Positions 36,981 to 46,079 of a stretch of 64,000 nucleotides of DNA are shown piece by piece. Source of the stretch: an uncultured Alistipes sp. (GTDB lineage: Bacteria > Bacteroidota > Bacteroidia > Bacteroidales > Rikenellaceae). The position numbers and the translations under genes were made by a program. The notes beneath the pieces were generated by a model, which was given only the letters and a program-made list of their open reading frames with translations, was not told where the DNA came from and did no database searches. Location of the stretch: the NCBI GenBank assembly GCA_938014215.1, contig CALLRW010000029.1, positions 25,355 to 89,354 on the forward strand, written 5' to 3'. Position 1 is the first letter of the stretch, and each line of letters begins with the position of its first letter.

Positions 36981-39062
36981 ATGGCAGCATTAACCTTCGA
37001 CAAAAGCGAACTCGGCAATCTGGAGTACTCCCTCCAGCGCGAAATGCTCGCTACGGACCGGATCGGCGGATACATGAGCACGACCATCGTCTGCTGCAAC
37101 ACCCGCCGCTATCACGGACTGATCGTGTCGCCGATCGACAACAGCGACCGGACCTACGTCCTGCTGTCGTCACTCGACGAGTCGATCATCCAGCATGACC
37201 AGACCTTCAACCTGGCCCTCCACCGCTTCAAGGGAACCTACGAACCCCGCGGTCACAAGTACATCACCGATTTCGAATACACCCCGACCCCCACGATCAC
37301 CTATCGTGTGGGCGGCGTGATTCTCAAAAAGGAGATGTTGTGGATCCACAAACGCACCCAGCTCATGATCCGCTATACGCTCGTGGATGCCCACTCCGAA
37401 ACCCGCCTGCGTCTGCGCCCCTTCCTCGCCTTCCGCGACAAGCACGCCCTGACGCATGCCAACATGGAGGCCGACGGCCACTCCTATCCCGCCATGAACG
37501 GCGTCAAGTGCCGGCTCTACGGGTGTTTCCCCTGGCTCTACCTCCAGACCAACAAACCCGGTACGGAGTTCGTCCCGGCTCCCGACTGGTACTACAACTT
37601 CGAGTATCAGCAGGATATCGCCCGCGGTTACGAGGGTCACGAGGATCTGATGACCACCGGATACTTCGAAACCGAACTCAAGAAGGGTGAAAGCATCATC
37701 TTCTCGGCCTCGCTCGACGAGATGGGCTCGACGAAGACCATCGACGAACTCTTCGAGGGTTCGATCGCCCGCCGCACCCACAAGATCGACTTCATCAGCT
37801 GCCTCGAGCACTCGGCCCGTCAGTTCCTGATCCGCCGCCCGGGCAACCGGACCGAAGTCATCGCCGGATACCCCTGGCACGGCGTTTCGGGCCGCCAGAC
37901 CTTCATCTCGCTGCCCGGCATCACCCTGCGCCAGAACCACAAGGAGGACTGCATGGACGCCCTCGACACGCAGGTGCGCAACATGTGCAACGGCATGTTC
38001 TGCGGCGACTTCTCGGCCGCCGTCGGCGCCGACACCCCGCTGTGGTTCTTCTGGACCCTCCAGCAGCTCGAACCCCAGATCGGGGCCAAGGCCCTCTGGG
38101 AGCGCTACGGAGAGGCCATGAAGCAGATCCTCGCCTCGTACAAGCGCGGCATCGCCGGTCGCGTCATCCTCAACGACAACGGACTGGTGTGGGCTTCGGC
38201 CGAAAACACGCCGCTCACCTGGATGAACTCCACGATCGCCGGCAAGCCCGTCACCCCGCGAAACGGCTATCAGGTCGAGGTCAATGCTCTCTGGTACAAC
38301 GCCCTCTGCTATACGCTGCGCCTCGCCGGCGAAAACGCAGACAAGGAGTTCGTCAAGGAGTGGGAGAACCTCCCCGAAAAGACCAAGGCTTCGTTCAACG
38401 AACTCTTCCTGCTGAGCGATGGCTACCTGGCCGACTTCGTCGGCTTCGAGGGTCCGGACCGCGACATCCGTCCGAACATGATCATCGCCTGCGCCCTTCC
38501 CTACAAGATGCTTGACGAGGAGGCGCAGCTGGGGGTCATCCAGACCGTTCGCCAGCACCTGCTCACCCCGAAGGGCCTGCGGACGCTATCGCCCCGCAAT
38601 CCGCTCTACAAGGGTTCGCAGGAGGGTACGCCCGAGGAGCGTGACTTCGCGGCCAAAAACGGCTCCGTATGGCCGTGGCTCCTGGAATTCTATGTCCAGG
38701 CCTGCTTCGACATGAACGGGGACGCCTTCCTCCCGGAGGCCGAGGAGATCCTTGCAAACTTCAACGAGGACATCCAGTCCTACGGAATCGGATCGATCGG
38801 CGAGCTCTTCGATGCCGATCCTCCCTACGCTCCCCGCGGCGCCATCTCGCAGGCCTGGAGCGTCGGTTCCGTAGTGGACATTTTCGCCATGATCCAGGCC
38901 CGCAAGGCCAACCGGCCCGAGGAGCCCAAGAAGACGACGACCCGCAAACCGGCCGCCAAAACCGCTTCCAAAACCGCGGCAAAGAGCGCCAAGACCGAGT
39001 CGAAAGCCACCAAGAAGACAACGGTCCGCAAGACCGCTGTCAAGAAAGCGGCCACGAAATAA
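36981..39062 (+). CDS. Glycogen debranching enzyme with Lys/Ala-rich tail
   Basis: 693 aa from MAALTFDKSELGNLEYSLQR; a Met 19 codons upstream is in an AT-rich leader. The N-terminal domain (DRIGGYMSTTIVCCNTRRYHGL) and the GDE C-terminal (alpha/alpha)6 domain (IVGYPWHG-like VIAGYPWHGVSGRQTFISLPG, ENTPLTWMN, PYAPRGAISQAWSVGSV) match amylo-alpha-1,6-glucosidases, which remove branch glucose from glycogen. The last 50 residues, after QARKANRPEEPKK, are a histone-H1-like stretch of Lys, Ala, Thr and Ser absent from most relatives. It follows the synthase/phosphorylase by 118 bp. Confidence 0.92.
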   Translation: MAALTFDKSELGNLEYSLQREMLATDRIGGYMSTTIVCCNTRRYHGLIVSPIDNSDRTYVLLSSLDESIIQHDQTFNLALHRFKGTYEPRGHKYITDFEYTPTPTITYRVGGVILKKEMLWIHKRTQLMIRYTLVDAHSETRLRLRPFLAFRDKHALTHANMEADGHSYPAMNGVKCRLYGCFPWLYLQTNKPGTEFVPAPDWYYNFEYQQDIARGYEGHEDLMTTGYFETELKKGESIIFSASLDEMGSTKTIDELFEGSIARRTHKIDFISCLEHSARQFLIRRPGNRTEVIAGYPWHGVSGRQTFISLPGITLRQNHKEDCMDALDTQVRNMCNGMFCGDFSAAVGADTPLWFFWTLQQLEPQIGAKALWERYGEAMKQILASYKRGIAGRVILNDNGLVWASAENTPLTWMNSTIAGKPVTPRNGYQVEVNALWYNALCYTLRLAGENADKEFVKEWENLPEKTKASFNELFLLSDGYLADFVGFEGPDRDIRPNMIIACALPYKMLDEEAQLGVIQTVRQHLLTPKGLRTLSPRNPLYKGSQEGTPEERDFAAKNGSVWPWLLEFYVQACFDMNGDAFLPEAEEILANFNEDIQSYGIGSIGELFDADPPYAPRGAISQAWSVGSVVDIFAMIQARKANRPEEPKKTTTRKPAAKTASKTAAKSAKTESKATKKTTVRKTAVKKAATK

Positions 39063-39965
39063 GAAGCCGCAGCCCGACGGTCCGGGACCGGGTGATGAGC
39101 CCGGTCCACCGGACAGCCTTACCAGAGGCCGTGAGCAACGGCACGGGGGGGGTGAGAAAGAGGAGAGAGGGGAGCGAAGAGAGAGCACAAGGGAAGCAAA
39201 GGGAGAGCGAGGAGAAAGGAGAGAAGAAAGGAGAAAGAGGAAACAACGAGAGGAGCGAAAGAAAAGAGACGAGAGGAACAGGAGTAGAAGAGAGAAAGAG
39301 GCAGAAGGAAGTGCAGAAAGGGAGAGGAAGAGGAATCGGATGCAGACCTGAGAACAAAAGGGGAAGGAAGGAGTAGAGAAGAGAGGGAGAAGGGAAAAAG
39401 AAGAAGGGGGAAGAGAAAGCCGGAAGGAGATAACCGGAAGGCCGGAGGAGAAACTGCCAATCAGCAGCGTATACGGCGGGAAGCAGCCCAAACGCCAGGG
39501 CAGACAAGGAGCGAATCAGCGACAATCGCCGCGAATTTCAACCTCAAGGGCCCGAACCCGCAAGAGAATCGAAGGGACAGCGAGAAGCTGCCGAAAAGAC
39601 GGATAGATTCCGCCCGCTGCAGAAGATAGTACTCCCATTCGACCCGCCCCAAACCCTCGCAACCCGGAAACTCCCCGTCCCGGCAACCCCCGATGCCGAA
39701 AAGCCGAACCCGGAATCATCCGGATCGACGCCCCCGACGGAACAGCCCGACTGGAAGGACGGAAAAGACACAAGTGAAAGGAGCGCGACCGCTGTCAGAA
39801 ACGGCGACCGCAGCGCTGGAAAGCCGACCGGAACCGACCCGACAAGCCGGTCACCACGTACGGCTTACGACGAAGAGCAGAAGGATGTGAATTGAACGCC
39901 AAGGCAACAAAAGCCGGACAAAAGCGACTGAACGCAAGAATACACAAGACAAAACAGAATAAGAC
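39063..39965. other. 903-bp gene-free region inside the glycogen module
   Basis: Starts with a GC-rich hairpin (GGACCGGG-N7-CCCGGTCC, 39085-39107) without a T-run. It continues with an almost pure purine tract (about 39139-39431) and ends with irregular AC/GA-rich DNA. Reading frames on the reverse strand here are Ser/Leu/Phe/Pro-only and are artefacts of the tract. No gene was found. Confidence 0.7.
39139..39431. repeat. Long polypurine tract
   Basis: Nearly 300 bp that are almost only A and G on the top strand (GAGAGGGGAGCGAAGAGAGA-like), with occasional C and T. It has no exact repeating unit, unlike the 12-bp array near 7000. Confidence 0.9.
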
Positions 39966-41285
39966 ATGAAAGTATTGATGTTCGGATGGGAGTTCCCGCC
40001 CCACATTGCGGGCGGTTTGGGAACGGCCTGCTATGGTATGACCCGCGGTCTGGCCCGCAACGGCGTGGACGTGACCTTCGTCGTTCCTCACGCCTACGGC
40101 GATGAGGACCAGCGGTTCACCCACGTATTGAATGCCAGCGAGGTCGAAGCTCTCTACGGAGCCACGGGCCAGGGTGCTGACGATGTGCTCGAGAAGATGT
40201 CGTTCATCCATATCGACTCGAACATGGTCCCCTACATCTCCCCCGAAGAGTATGAATCCTATCACGAGAAGTATGTCAAGTCGGGCCAGCGCACCTGGTC
40301 GACGACCGATGCCTGGAAACAGCGCTACACCTTCTCTGGAAAGTACGGCGCCAACCTCATGGAGGAGGTCGCCCGTTATGCTGTCGTCGCAGCCCAGGTG
40401 GCCCGCGACCTCGAAGGCCAGTTCGACGTCATCCACGCCCACGACTGGCTCACCTATTACGCCGGAATCGCCGCAAAACGAATCTCCGGCAAACCCCTCG
40501 TCGTACACATGCACGCCACGGAGTACGACCGCAGCGGCGAAAACGTCAATACCCAGGTCTACGCCATCGAGCGCGCCGGAATGATGGCCGCCGACCGCGT
40601 GATCGCCGTATCGAACCTCACCCGCAACATCGTCATCAACCGCTACGGAATCCCCGCCGATAAGGTCGTCACGGTGCACAACGCCGTGCGCTTCGCCGAG
40701 CACGAAACCGCAGCCCCCGAACGCGGCGTGAGCGACAAGATCGTCACCTTCCTCGGCCGTATCACCTACCAGAAGGGTCCCGACTACTTCGTCGAGGCTG
40801 CCGCCAAGGTCCTCAAACGGGTCCCCAACGTGCGCTTCGTCATGGCCGGTTCGGGCGACATGATGAACCACATCGTCCGCCGCGTCGCACGCCTCGGAAT
40901 CGCCGACCGTTTCCATTTCACCGGCTTCCTGCGCGGTGAGGACGTGCACAAGATGTTCCAGCTGTCGGATGTCTACGTCATGCCGTCGGTTTCGGAGCCC
41001 TTCGGCATCTCGCCCCTCGAGGCCATGCGCTCGAACGTCCCCGTGATCATCTCCAAGCAGAGCGGGGTGGCCGAGGTGCTCGACTACGCCGTCAAGGTCG
41101 ACTACTGGGATGTCGATGCCCTGGCAGACGCCATCTACGGACTGATCGAGTACCCGGCACTGGCCAAGATGTTCGCATCGAAGGGTCTCGAGGAGGTCAC
41201 CAACCTCAAGTGGAACGACGCTGCGGCCAAGATCAAGAAGGTCTACGAAGACGTGATCGAAGAGAATCAGAAACAATCCAAATAG
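39966..41285 (+). CDS. Family 4-type glycosyltransferase of the glycogen module
   Basis: 439 aa, GT-B fold. The N-terminus MKVLMFGWEFPPHIAGGLGT has the KxGGL-like acceptor loop of starch synthases. The C-terminal half has VTFLGRITYQKGPDYFVEAA and the EX7E region SVSEPFGISPLEAM. It is related to GT4/GT5 synthases and in Bacteroidales is regularly found next to a GH57 gene. It is a probable alpha-glucan synthase or oligosaccharide primer enzyme. It is 10 bp before the GH57 gene, with which it must be co-transcribed. Confidence 0.88.
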   Translation: MKVLMFGWEFPPHIAGGLGTACYGMTRGLARNGVDVTFVVPHAYGDEDQRFTHVLNASEVEALYGATGQGADDVLEKMSFIHIDSNMVPYISPEEYESYHEKYVKSGQRTWSTTDAWKQRYTFSGKYGANLMEEVARYAVVAAQVARDLEGQFDVIHAHDWLTYYAGIAAKRISGKPLVVHMHATEYDRSGENVNTQVYAIERAGMMAADRVIAVSNLTRNIVINRYGIPADKVVTVHNAVRFAEHETAAPERGVSDKIVTFLGRITYQKGPDYFVEAAAKVLKRVPNVRFVMAGSGDMMNHIVRRVARLGIADRFHFTGFLRGEDVHKMFQLSDVYVMPSVSEPFGISPLEAMRSNVPVIISKQSGVAEVLDYAVKVDYWDVDALADAIYGLIEYPALAKMFASKGLEEVTNLKWNDAAAKIKKVYEDVIEENQKQSK

Positions 41286-41295
41286 ACACACCAAC

Positions 41296-42510
41296 ATGAA
41301 AACCGTTTGCCTCTACTTTCAGGTACATCAGCCCTGGCGTCTGAAGAAGTACCGCTTTTTCAACATGGGCAAGGACCATAACTACCTGGATGACCTGCAA
41401 AACCGCGCCATTATGCAGAAGGTGGCCCGCCAGTGCTACCTCCCGATGAATGCCCTGCTGCTCAAACTCATCAAGGAGAACAAGGGCAAGTTCCGCTGCT
41501 CGTTCTCGATCACGGGCATCGCCATCGAGCAGATGAAGGCCTTTGCGCCCGAGGTGCTCGACTCGTTCAAGGAGCTCGCCGCCACGGGCTGCGTCGAATT
41601 CCTGGCCGAAACCTACTCGCACTCGCTCGCCTCGCTCGCCTCGAAGGAGGATTTCGAAGAGCAGGTGAAGCTCCACGTCAACCTGATCAAGAAGGAGTTC
41701 GGCGTGAAACCCACCGCCTTCCGCAACACCGAGCTGATCTATTCGGACGAGATCGGCGCCATGGTCGCCGGCATGGGATTCCGTACGATGCTGGCCGAGG
41801 GCGCCAAGCACGTCCTGGGCTGGAAATCCCCGAACTACGTCTATGCCAACGCCATCGACCAGAAGCTGCGGCTGCTGCTGCGCAACTACAAGCTCTCGGA
41901 CGACATCGCCTTCCGCTTCTCGAACAAGAGCTGGGACCAGTGGCCGCTGACGGCCGACAAATATGTCGGATGGCTCGCCTCGGAGGATACGCCGGGTGAG
42001 GTGATCAACCTCTTCATGGATTACGAGACCTTCGGTGAGCACCAGACGGCCGACACCGGCATCTTCGAGTTCATGCGGGCGCTGCCGAAGGCGATCCTCG
42101 ACAAGAAGACCGGCCTGGAGTTCGCCACGGTGACCGAGGCTGCGAAGAAGCACCAGCCGGTATCGGTGCTCCACTGCCCGCACGTGATGTCGTGGGCCGA
42201 CGAGGAGCGCGACGTGACGGCATGGCTCGGCAACGAGCTGCAGAACGAGGCTTTCTCGAAGCTCTATGCCCAGAAGGAGAAGGTCAAGGCGCTGAAGAGC
42301 CCCGATTTCGACTACGTCTGGAGCTTCATGCAGACCTCCGACCACTTCTACTACATGGCCACGAAGTGGCTCTCGGACGGCGACGTGCACTCCTACTTCA
42401 ACCCCTACGATTCGGCTTACGACGCCTTCATCAACTACATGAACGTCCTCTCGGACTTCATCATCGAACTGGACAAGGCCCTGGCTGCAAAGAACGCCAA
42501 GAAGGCCTGA
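41296..42510 (+). CDS. Glycoside hydrolase family 57 protein
   Basis: 404 aa. GH57 motifs in order are YFQVHQPWRL (motif 1), CSFSITGIAIEQ, EFLAETYSHSL (motif 2), FRNTELIYSDEI with the nucleophile Glu, and FMDYETFGEHQ with the acid Asp. The family includes alpha-amylases, 4-alpha-glucanotransferases and branching enzymes. Its place after the GT4 gene points to glycogen or maltodextrin processing. There is no signal peptide, so it is cytoplasmic. Specificity cannot be read from the sequence. A strong terminator follows. Confidence 0.9.
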   Translation: MKTVCLYFQVHQPWRLKKYRFFNMGKDHNYLDDLQNRAIMQKVARQCYLPMNALLLKLIKENKGKFRCSFSITGIAIEQMKAFAPEVLDSFKELAATGCVEFLAETYSHSLASLASKEDFEEQVKLHVNLIKKEFGVKPTAFRNTELIYSDEIGAMVAGMGFRTMLAEGAKHVLGWKSPNYVYANAIDQKLRLLLRNYKLSDDIAFRFSNKSWDQWPLTADKYVGWLASEDTPGEVINLFMDYETFGEHQTADTGIFEFMRALPKAILDKKTGLEFATVTEAAKKHQPVSVLHCPHVMSWADEERDVTAWLGNELQNEAFSKLYAQKEKVKALKSPDFDYVWSFMQTSDHFYYMATKWLSDGDVHSYFNPYDSAYDAFINYMNVLSDFIIELDKALAAKNAKKA

Positions 42511-42528
42511 TTCACAAGGCGACAAGTC

Positions 42529-42573
42529 AAAAAAAAGAGCGGATCTCCCCCGACGGGGAGGTCCGTTTTTTTT
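42529..42573 (+). terminator. Terminator of the glycogen module
   Basis: CGGATCTCCCC-CGAC-GGGGAGGTCCG hairpin (one mismatch-type G-T pair) followed by eight T residues and preceded by an A-run. It starts 19 bp after the GH57 stop. Confidence 0.9.
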
Positions 42574-42616
42574 GTCGGAGGTGGGTTAAACGGCAACAGG
42601 GAGAGGGAGGATCGGA

Positions 42617-42688
42617 GAGACCGTTCAACTGGAGATCAGGGAGACCGTTCGGCAGGAGATCGGGAAGACCGTTCGACAAGAGATCGGC
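42617..42688. repeat. 24-bp tandem repeat, three copies
   Basis: Three adjacent 24-bp units with the core GACCGTTC...GAGATC (42617-42640, 42641-42664, 42665-42688). They are about 80% identical and G/A-rich on the top strand, in the convergent gap between the GH57 and HxlR genes. Confidence 0.85.
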
Positions 42689-42780
42689 GGGGAGGATCGC
42701 CGACGAAGGCGGGAGCAGGCAGGCTGCCCGAAAAGAGATCGACAGAGAGGATCCGCAAGCGATCGGCCGCGGGTGAGGGG

Positions 42781-43164
42781 TCAGTGGCGGGCCCGCTCCG
42801 AGAGGATGGCGGCCTTGTTGGCCTGCGCCCACTCGACCAGTCCGAAAATATGGGGCAGGAGCGAAAGCCCGCGCTCCGTGAGGCGATACTCGACGCGCGG
42901 CGGAACCTCGGCGTAGACCTCCCGGCAAACCAGCCCGTCGGCCTCGAGGGTCCGCAGGGTCACGGTCAGCATCCGGTGCGAGATGTCGCCCAGCGAGCGG
43001 TGGATTTCGTTGAAGCGCATCACGCCGTTGGCATGCAGCGTGAGCAGGACCAGCATCGACCACTTGTCACCCACCCGGCTCAGTATGTTCCGAACCGGGC
43101 AATCGCCCGCAGGCGGAAATTCCTTCAAAATTTTCTGCGATTCCATCCGCTTCATTTCCAGCAT
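42781..43164 (-). CDS. HxlR-family winged-helix transcriptional regulator
   Basis: 127 aa. HxlR signature: CPVRNILSRVGDKWSMLVLLTL at the N-terminus with the redox-relevant Cys of the CPV motif, then MRFNEIHRSLGDISHRMLTVTLRTLEADGLV, the recognition helix and wing. Members respond to aldehydes, disulfide stress or other electrophiles. Downstream Met codons at 43155 and 43146 are possible starts. It is divergent from the DJ-1-like gene, sharing the palindromic promoter at 43228-43248, and is therefore the likely regulator of that gene and of itself. Confidence 0.9.
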   Translation of the reverse strand: MLEMKRMESQKILKEFPPAGDCPVRNILSRVGDKWSMLVLLTLHANGVMRFNEIHRSLGDISHRMLTVTLRTLEADGLVCREVYAEVPPRVEYRLTERGLSLLPHIFGLVEWAQANKAAILSERARH

Positions 43165-43227
43165 TGGTTACCCGCAGGTAACCGACTAACAATCAGATGC
43201 GTTCTTGTATTTTCGAAAGAGTGGCGC

Positions 43228-43235
43228 TACCTTTG
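43228..43235 (+). promoter_or_regulatory. -7 box of the DJ-1-like gene
   Basis: TACCTTTG, exact consensus, 60 bp before the ATG at 43295. It is one arm of a perfect inverted repeat with the box at 43241. Confidence 0.65.
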
Positions 43236-43240
43236 CAATA

Positions 43241-43248
43241 CAAAGGTA
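43241..43248 (-). promoter_or_regulatory. -7 box of the HxlR gene
   Basis: TACCTTTG on the reverse strand, 77 bp from the HxlR start. With the forward box it makes the palindrome TACCTTTG-N5-CAAAGGTA, so the two polymerases would compete for the same DNA. Confidence 0.5.
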
Positions 43249-43294
43249 AGAAACTTACTGAAAATAACCATTGACACAACCAAAAAAGAAAACC

Positions 43295-43822
43295 ATGGCC
43301 AAGAAAGTAGCAGTCGTAGCCGTCAATCCCGTGAACGGGATGGGGCTTTTCCAGTATCTGGAGGCATTTTATGAGAACAAGATCCCCTACAAGGTCTTTG
43401 CCGTCGCCGACACGCGGGAGATCCGCACCAACTCGGGGATCCATCTGACGGTCGACGGGGTCATCGCCGACCTGAAGGGCCACGAAGAGGAGTACGATGC
43501 GCTGGTATTTGCCTGCGGCGATGCCATTCCGGTCTTCGCCCAGCACGCAGCGGATCCCTGGAATCAGGATCTGATGGCCGTTCTGAAGAGCTTCGGCGAG
43601 AAGGGCAAGCTGATGATCGGACACTGCGCCGCGGGGCTGATGTTCGGCTTTGCGGGCATCGCCACCGGGAAGCGCGTCGCCGTGCATCCGATGGCAAAGG
43701 CGGGCGTGCGGGGTCCCATTGCGACGGACGCTCCGTCGGAAATCGACGGCAATTTCTACACCGCTCAGCAGGAGCATACGATCCCGACGATGATCGATCG
43801 GGTGGTCGAGGCCCTGAAGTAG
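43295..43822 (+). CDS. DJ-1/PfpI family protein
   Basis: 175 aa from MAKKVAVVAVNPVNGMGLFQYLE; an upstream TTG at 43271 is less likely. The nucleophile elbow GHCAAGLMFG carries the reactive Cys of the DJ-1/PfpI superfamily, and the substrate-side Glu/Asp region is GVIADLKGHEEEYDALVFACGDA. Relatives are glyoxalases, deglycases or stress chaperones. The divergent HxlR regulator, a family that often senses carbonyl or thiol stress, fits a detoxification role (inference). Confidence 0.88.
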   Translation: MAKKVAVVAVNPVNGMGLFQYLEAFYENKIPYKVFAVADTREIRTNSGIHLTVDGVIADLKGHEEEYDALVFACGDAIPVFAQHAADPWNQDLMAVLKSFGEKGKLMIGHCAAGLMFGFAGIATGKRVAVHPMAKAGVRGPIATDAPSEIDGNFYTAQQEHTIPTMIDRVVEALK

Positions 43823-43871
43823 CGATCGGTGCCGATACGTGTGGGGCCGTCGGCAGACGGGCGACCTCGCA

Positions 43872-43912
43872 GAAAAAAAGGAGCTCTCCCCGGTGGAAGA
43901 GCTCCTTTTTGG
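43872..43912 (+). terminator. Terminator of the DJ-1-like gene
   Basis: AAAAAGGAGCTCT pairs with AGAGCTCCTTTTT around CCCCGGTGGA. It is symmetric, so it may also serve the leftward GH65 gene. Confidence 0.88.
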
Positions 43913-43941
43913 TTCACAGCGGGTCGATGAAGTGGTGGCCC

Positions 43942-43995
43942 ATGAAGTGGCGGGCGGATGGAGAGGCAGGCAGATGAAGTGGCGGGCGGATGGAG
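43942..43995. repeat. 22-bp direct repeat
   Basis: A 22-bp block starting ATGAAGTGGCGGGCGG occurs at 43942-43963 and again, perfectly, at 43974-43995. Partial copies flank it on both sides. Confidence 0.8.
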
Positions 43996-44066
43996 TGGCG
44001 GGCGGAGAGAGGCTGTTCCGGTCGCTCCTTCCGGCTACCGCTCGACCCAGTTACCACTCGTCCCGA

Positions 44067-46079
44067 TTACCGCTCGACCCGGAAGAGGGCGCCGTTGGCA
44101 CGGATTGTCAGGCTCTTCCACGACGCGGGCAGGACGGAGGCCCGCTGGACGAGCCCTTCGGGGGTGATCTCCAGCCCGCCGAAGCCGAAGAGCACGGCCT
44201 GCAGCATGCCGCCGGCCCCGGTCATGAAGTAGGGATTGCCGCTGGTGGCCGTCTCGGCAAAGGTCCCGAACGGCGGCCGCAGGTTGGGACGATACGCTCG
44301 GCGGAACATCGCCTCGGCCTCACGGGCCATCCCCAGCCGGGCGTACTGCACGGCAAAGACCGAATAGCTCATCGCCGGACCGTTCTGCGGATCGATCCGC
44401 TCGGCGTAGTAGGCCAGGTCGCGCAGGATCGATTCGCGGTCGGTGACAATCCCCAGCGGATAACCCAGCAGATTGGCATCGGCCTGTTTGATCTGTTCGC
44501 CGTCGTAGGCGGCATGTTCGCGGGTCGTGCCGTCGGCAAAGCGGAGGATCCGAAGCCCCGCGGCGATCTTGCGCCACCGCGGATCGGGCCGTTCGCCGCA
44601 GAGTTCGGCCGCCTCGGCCGCATACTCCAGCGCCCGGCGCGCCGAACCGTTGGTGAAGGCGTTGTCGGTTACGCCGACCGCGTATTCGTTTGCCCCGATC
44701 ACGTTGCGGATCGAGTAGCTGCCGTCGTCGTTGCGCATCACACGGTCGCACCAGAAGGCGGCCACCTCCTGCAGAATGGGATACCCCTCGCTCAACAGCC
44801 ACGCACGATCGTGCGTCACGCAGTAGTAGTTCCAGCAGGCGATGGCGATATCGGCCGAGATGTGGTGCTCGAGCGGTCCCGTGAGGGCGGAGATCGGCGT
44901 CGACTCCTCGCCGCGCGGATCGGCCTCCCAGGGGTACATTGCCCCGCGATAGCCGTGGACCGAGGCCCGGCGGCGCGCCGCATCGAGGCCGTCGAAGCGG
45001 AAATCGAGCATCTGCCGCGCCAGTTCGGGACGCAGCACCAGCAGCGCCGGGAACATCCAGATCTCCGAATCCCAGAAGATATGGCCGTTGTAGCCCGGCA
45101 TGGTGAGCCCCATCGGCGGGATGCTTCGCCGGCTCCCCTCGCGGATCGAACCGTAGAGGCTGTAGAGGGCAAAACGGGTCTGAAGCTGTGCCTCGCGATC
45201 GCCCTCGATCTCGATATCGCTCTGCCACAGCCGCTCCCACAGCCGTTCGTGCGCCTCGATCAGGTGGTCGATCCCCTCGCGGACGGCGTAGATGACCTGG
45301 CGTTCCGATTCGTTCCACGGGTCGTCGAACGACTCCGTCGTGCAGATGCTCCCGACCAGTGCGAAACGGGCCGTCTCCCCCTTGCGGAGCACAATGCGCA
45401 GTTCACCCGAAGGGAGCGCCTCGCACGCCCCGTCGCCGAGGAAGGTCGAGGAGGCGACGATCCGCTCCTCACCGCCGTCGTAACGGCCCGAAGTCCGCTG
45501 GATATACATCCGGATCCGGTCCTCGCAGCTCACCGTCCGCATCTCGCGCAGCGTGTCGGTAAAGATCGCGGGGATCGAGGCCCGGTTTGCCACCAGCAGT
45601 TCGGCATCGCGATCCGCCTCGATACGCACCTCCGTCATCAGCGCGTAGGGCATGTTGCGCAGCGCCCGGACCCGGGTCTCGATCGTCAGCCGGTCGATCC
45701 GGTAAAGCGAGGCATGAACCCCGCGGCGGAGGTCAATCTGCTGCCATTCGGGGTGTTGCGCGGCGTTGTCGACCGGCCGGCCGTCGATCCGCAGCGACAG
45801 GCCGAGGGGGTTGATCCCCTCGAGGATTCGGCTCACCGAGGCGGCCGTGCCCGATTCACTCGCATCGCCCAGCAGGAGCTGCCCCAGCGAGAAGAGCTCC
45901 CGGCCGACCGTCACGCCCAGTTCGCCGTTGGCCACGGCCGCCGCATGGTAGTCGCCCGTCGGATTCCGGGCCGTAATCACCCAGCCGTCGTCGTCGGTTC
46001 GGGTCGCAGGCCGGGTCGCAGCCTCCGACGGCAGGAGCAGCGTCAGCAATGCCCCCAGGGCAAGAAAAGATCGCATCAT
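44067..46079 (-). CDS. Secreted glycoside hydrolase family 65 protein
   Basis: 670 aa. It has a signal peptide (MMRSFLALGALLTLLLPSEA), an N-terminal beta-sandwich and an (alpha/alpha)6 barrel. Landmarks are GHIFWDSEIWMFPALLVLRPE, RGAMYPWEAD and the catalytic-acid segment VIGANEYAVGVTDNAFTN (GxxEY in GH65). The family contains phosphorylases of maltose, trehalose or kojibiose and hydrolases such as acid trehalase and glucosylgalactosyl-hydroxylysine glucosidase. A secreted enzyme has no phosphate pool to draw on, so a hydrolase is more likely (inference). The Met at 46076 is an alternative start. An AraC regulator lies directly upstream. Confidence 0.87.
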   Translation of the reverse strand: MMRSFLALGALLTLLLPSEAATRPATRTDDDGWVITARNPTGDYHAAAVANGELGVTVGRELFSLGQLLLGDASESGTAASVSRILEGINPLGLSLRIDGRPVDNAAQHPEWQQIDLRRGVHASLYRIDRLTIETRVRALRNMPYALMTEVRIEADRDAELLVANRASIPAIFTDTLREMRTVSCEDRIRMYIQRTSGRYDGGEERIVASSTFLGDGACEALPSGELRIVLRKGETARFALVGSICTTESFDDPWNESERQVIYAVREGIDHLIEAHERLWERLWQSDIEIEGDREAQLQTRFALYSLYGSIREGSRRSIPPMGLTMPGYNGHIFWDSEIWMFPALLVLRPELARQMLDFRFDGLDAARRRASVHGYRGAMYPWEADPRGEESTPISALTGPLEHHISADIAIACWNYYCVTHDRAWLLSEGYPILQEVAAFWCDRVMRNDDGSYSIRNVIGANEYAVGVTDNAFTNGSARRALEYAAEAAELCGERPDPRWRKIAAGLRILRFADGTTREHAAYDGEQIKQADANLLGYPLGIVTDRESILRDLAYYAERIDPQNGPAMSYSVFAVQYARLGMAREAEAMFRRAYRPNLRPPFGTFAETATSGNPYFMTGAGGMLQAVLFGFGGLEITPEGLVQRASVLPASWKSLTIRANGALFRVER

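Noticed and set aside
32588..37102. A 1504-codon open frame on the reverse strand
   Set aside because: It lies opposite the glycogen synthase-phosphorylase gene. Val/Asp/Gly/Leu/His-rich translation with no motifs, an antisense artefact of strong codon bias.
39040..39652. Ser/Phe/Pro/Leu-rich reverse-strand frames in the purine tract
   Set aside because: Simple translation of polypyrimidine DNA (TTT, TCC, CTC codons). Not a membrane protein.
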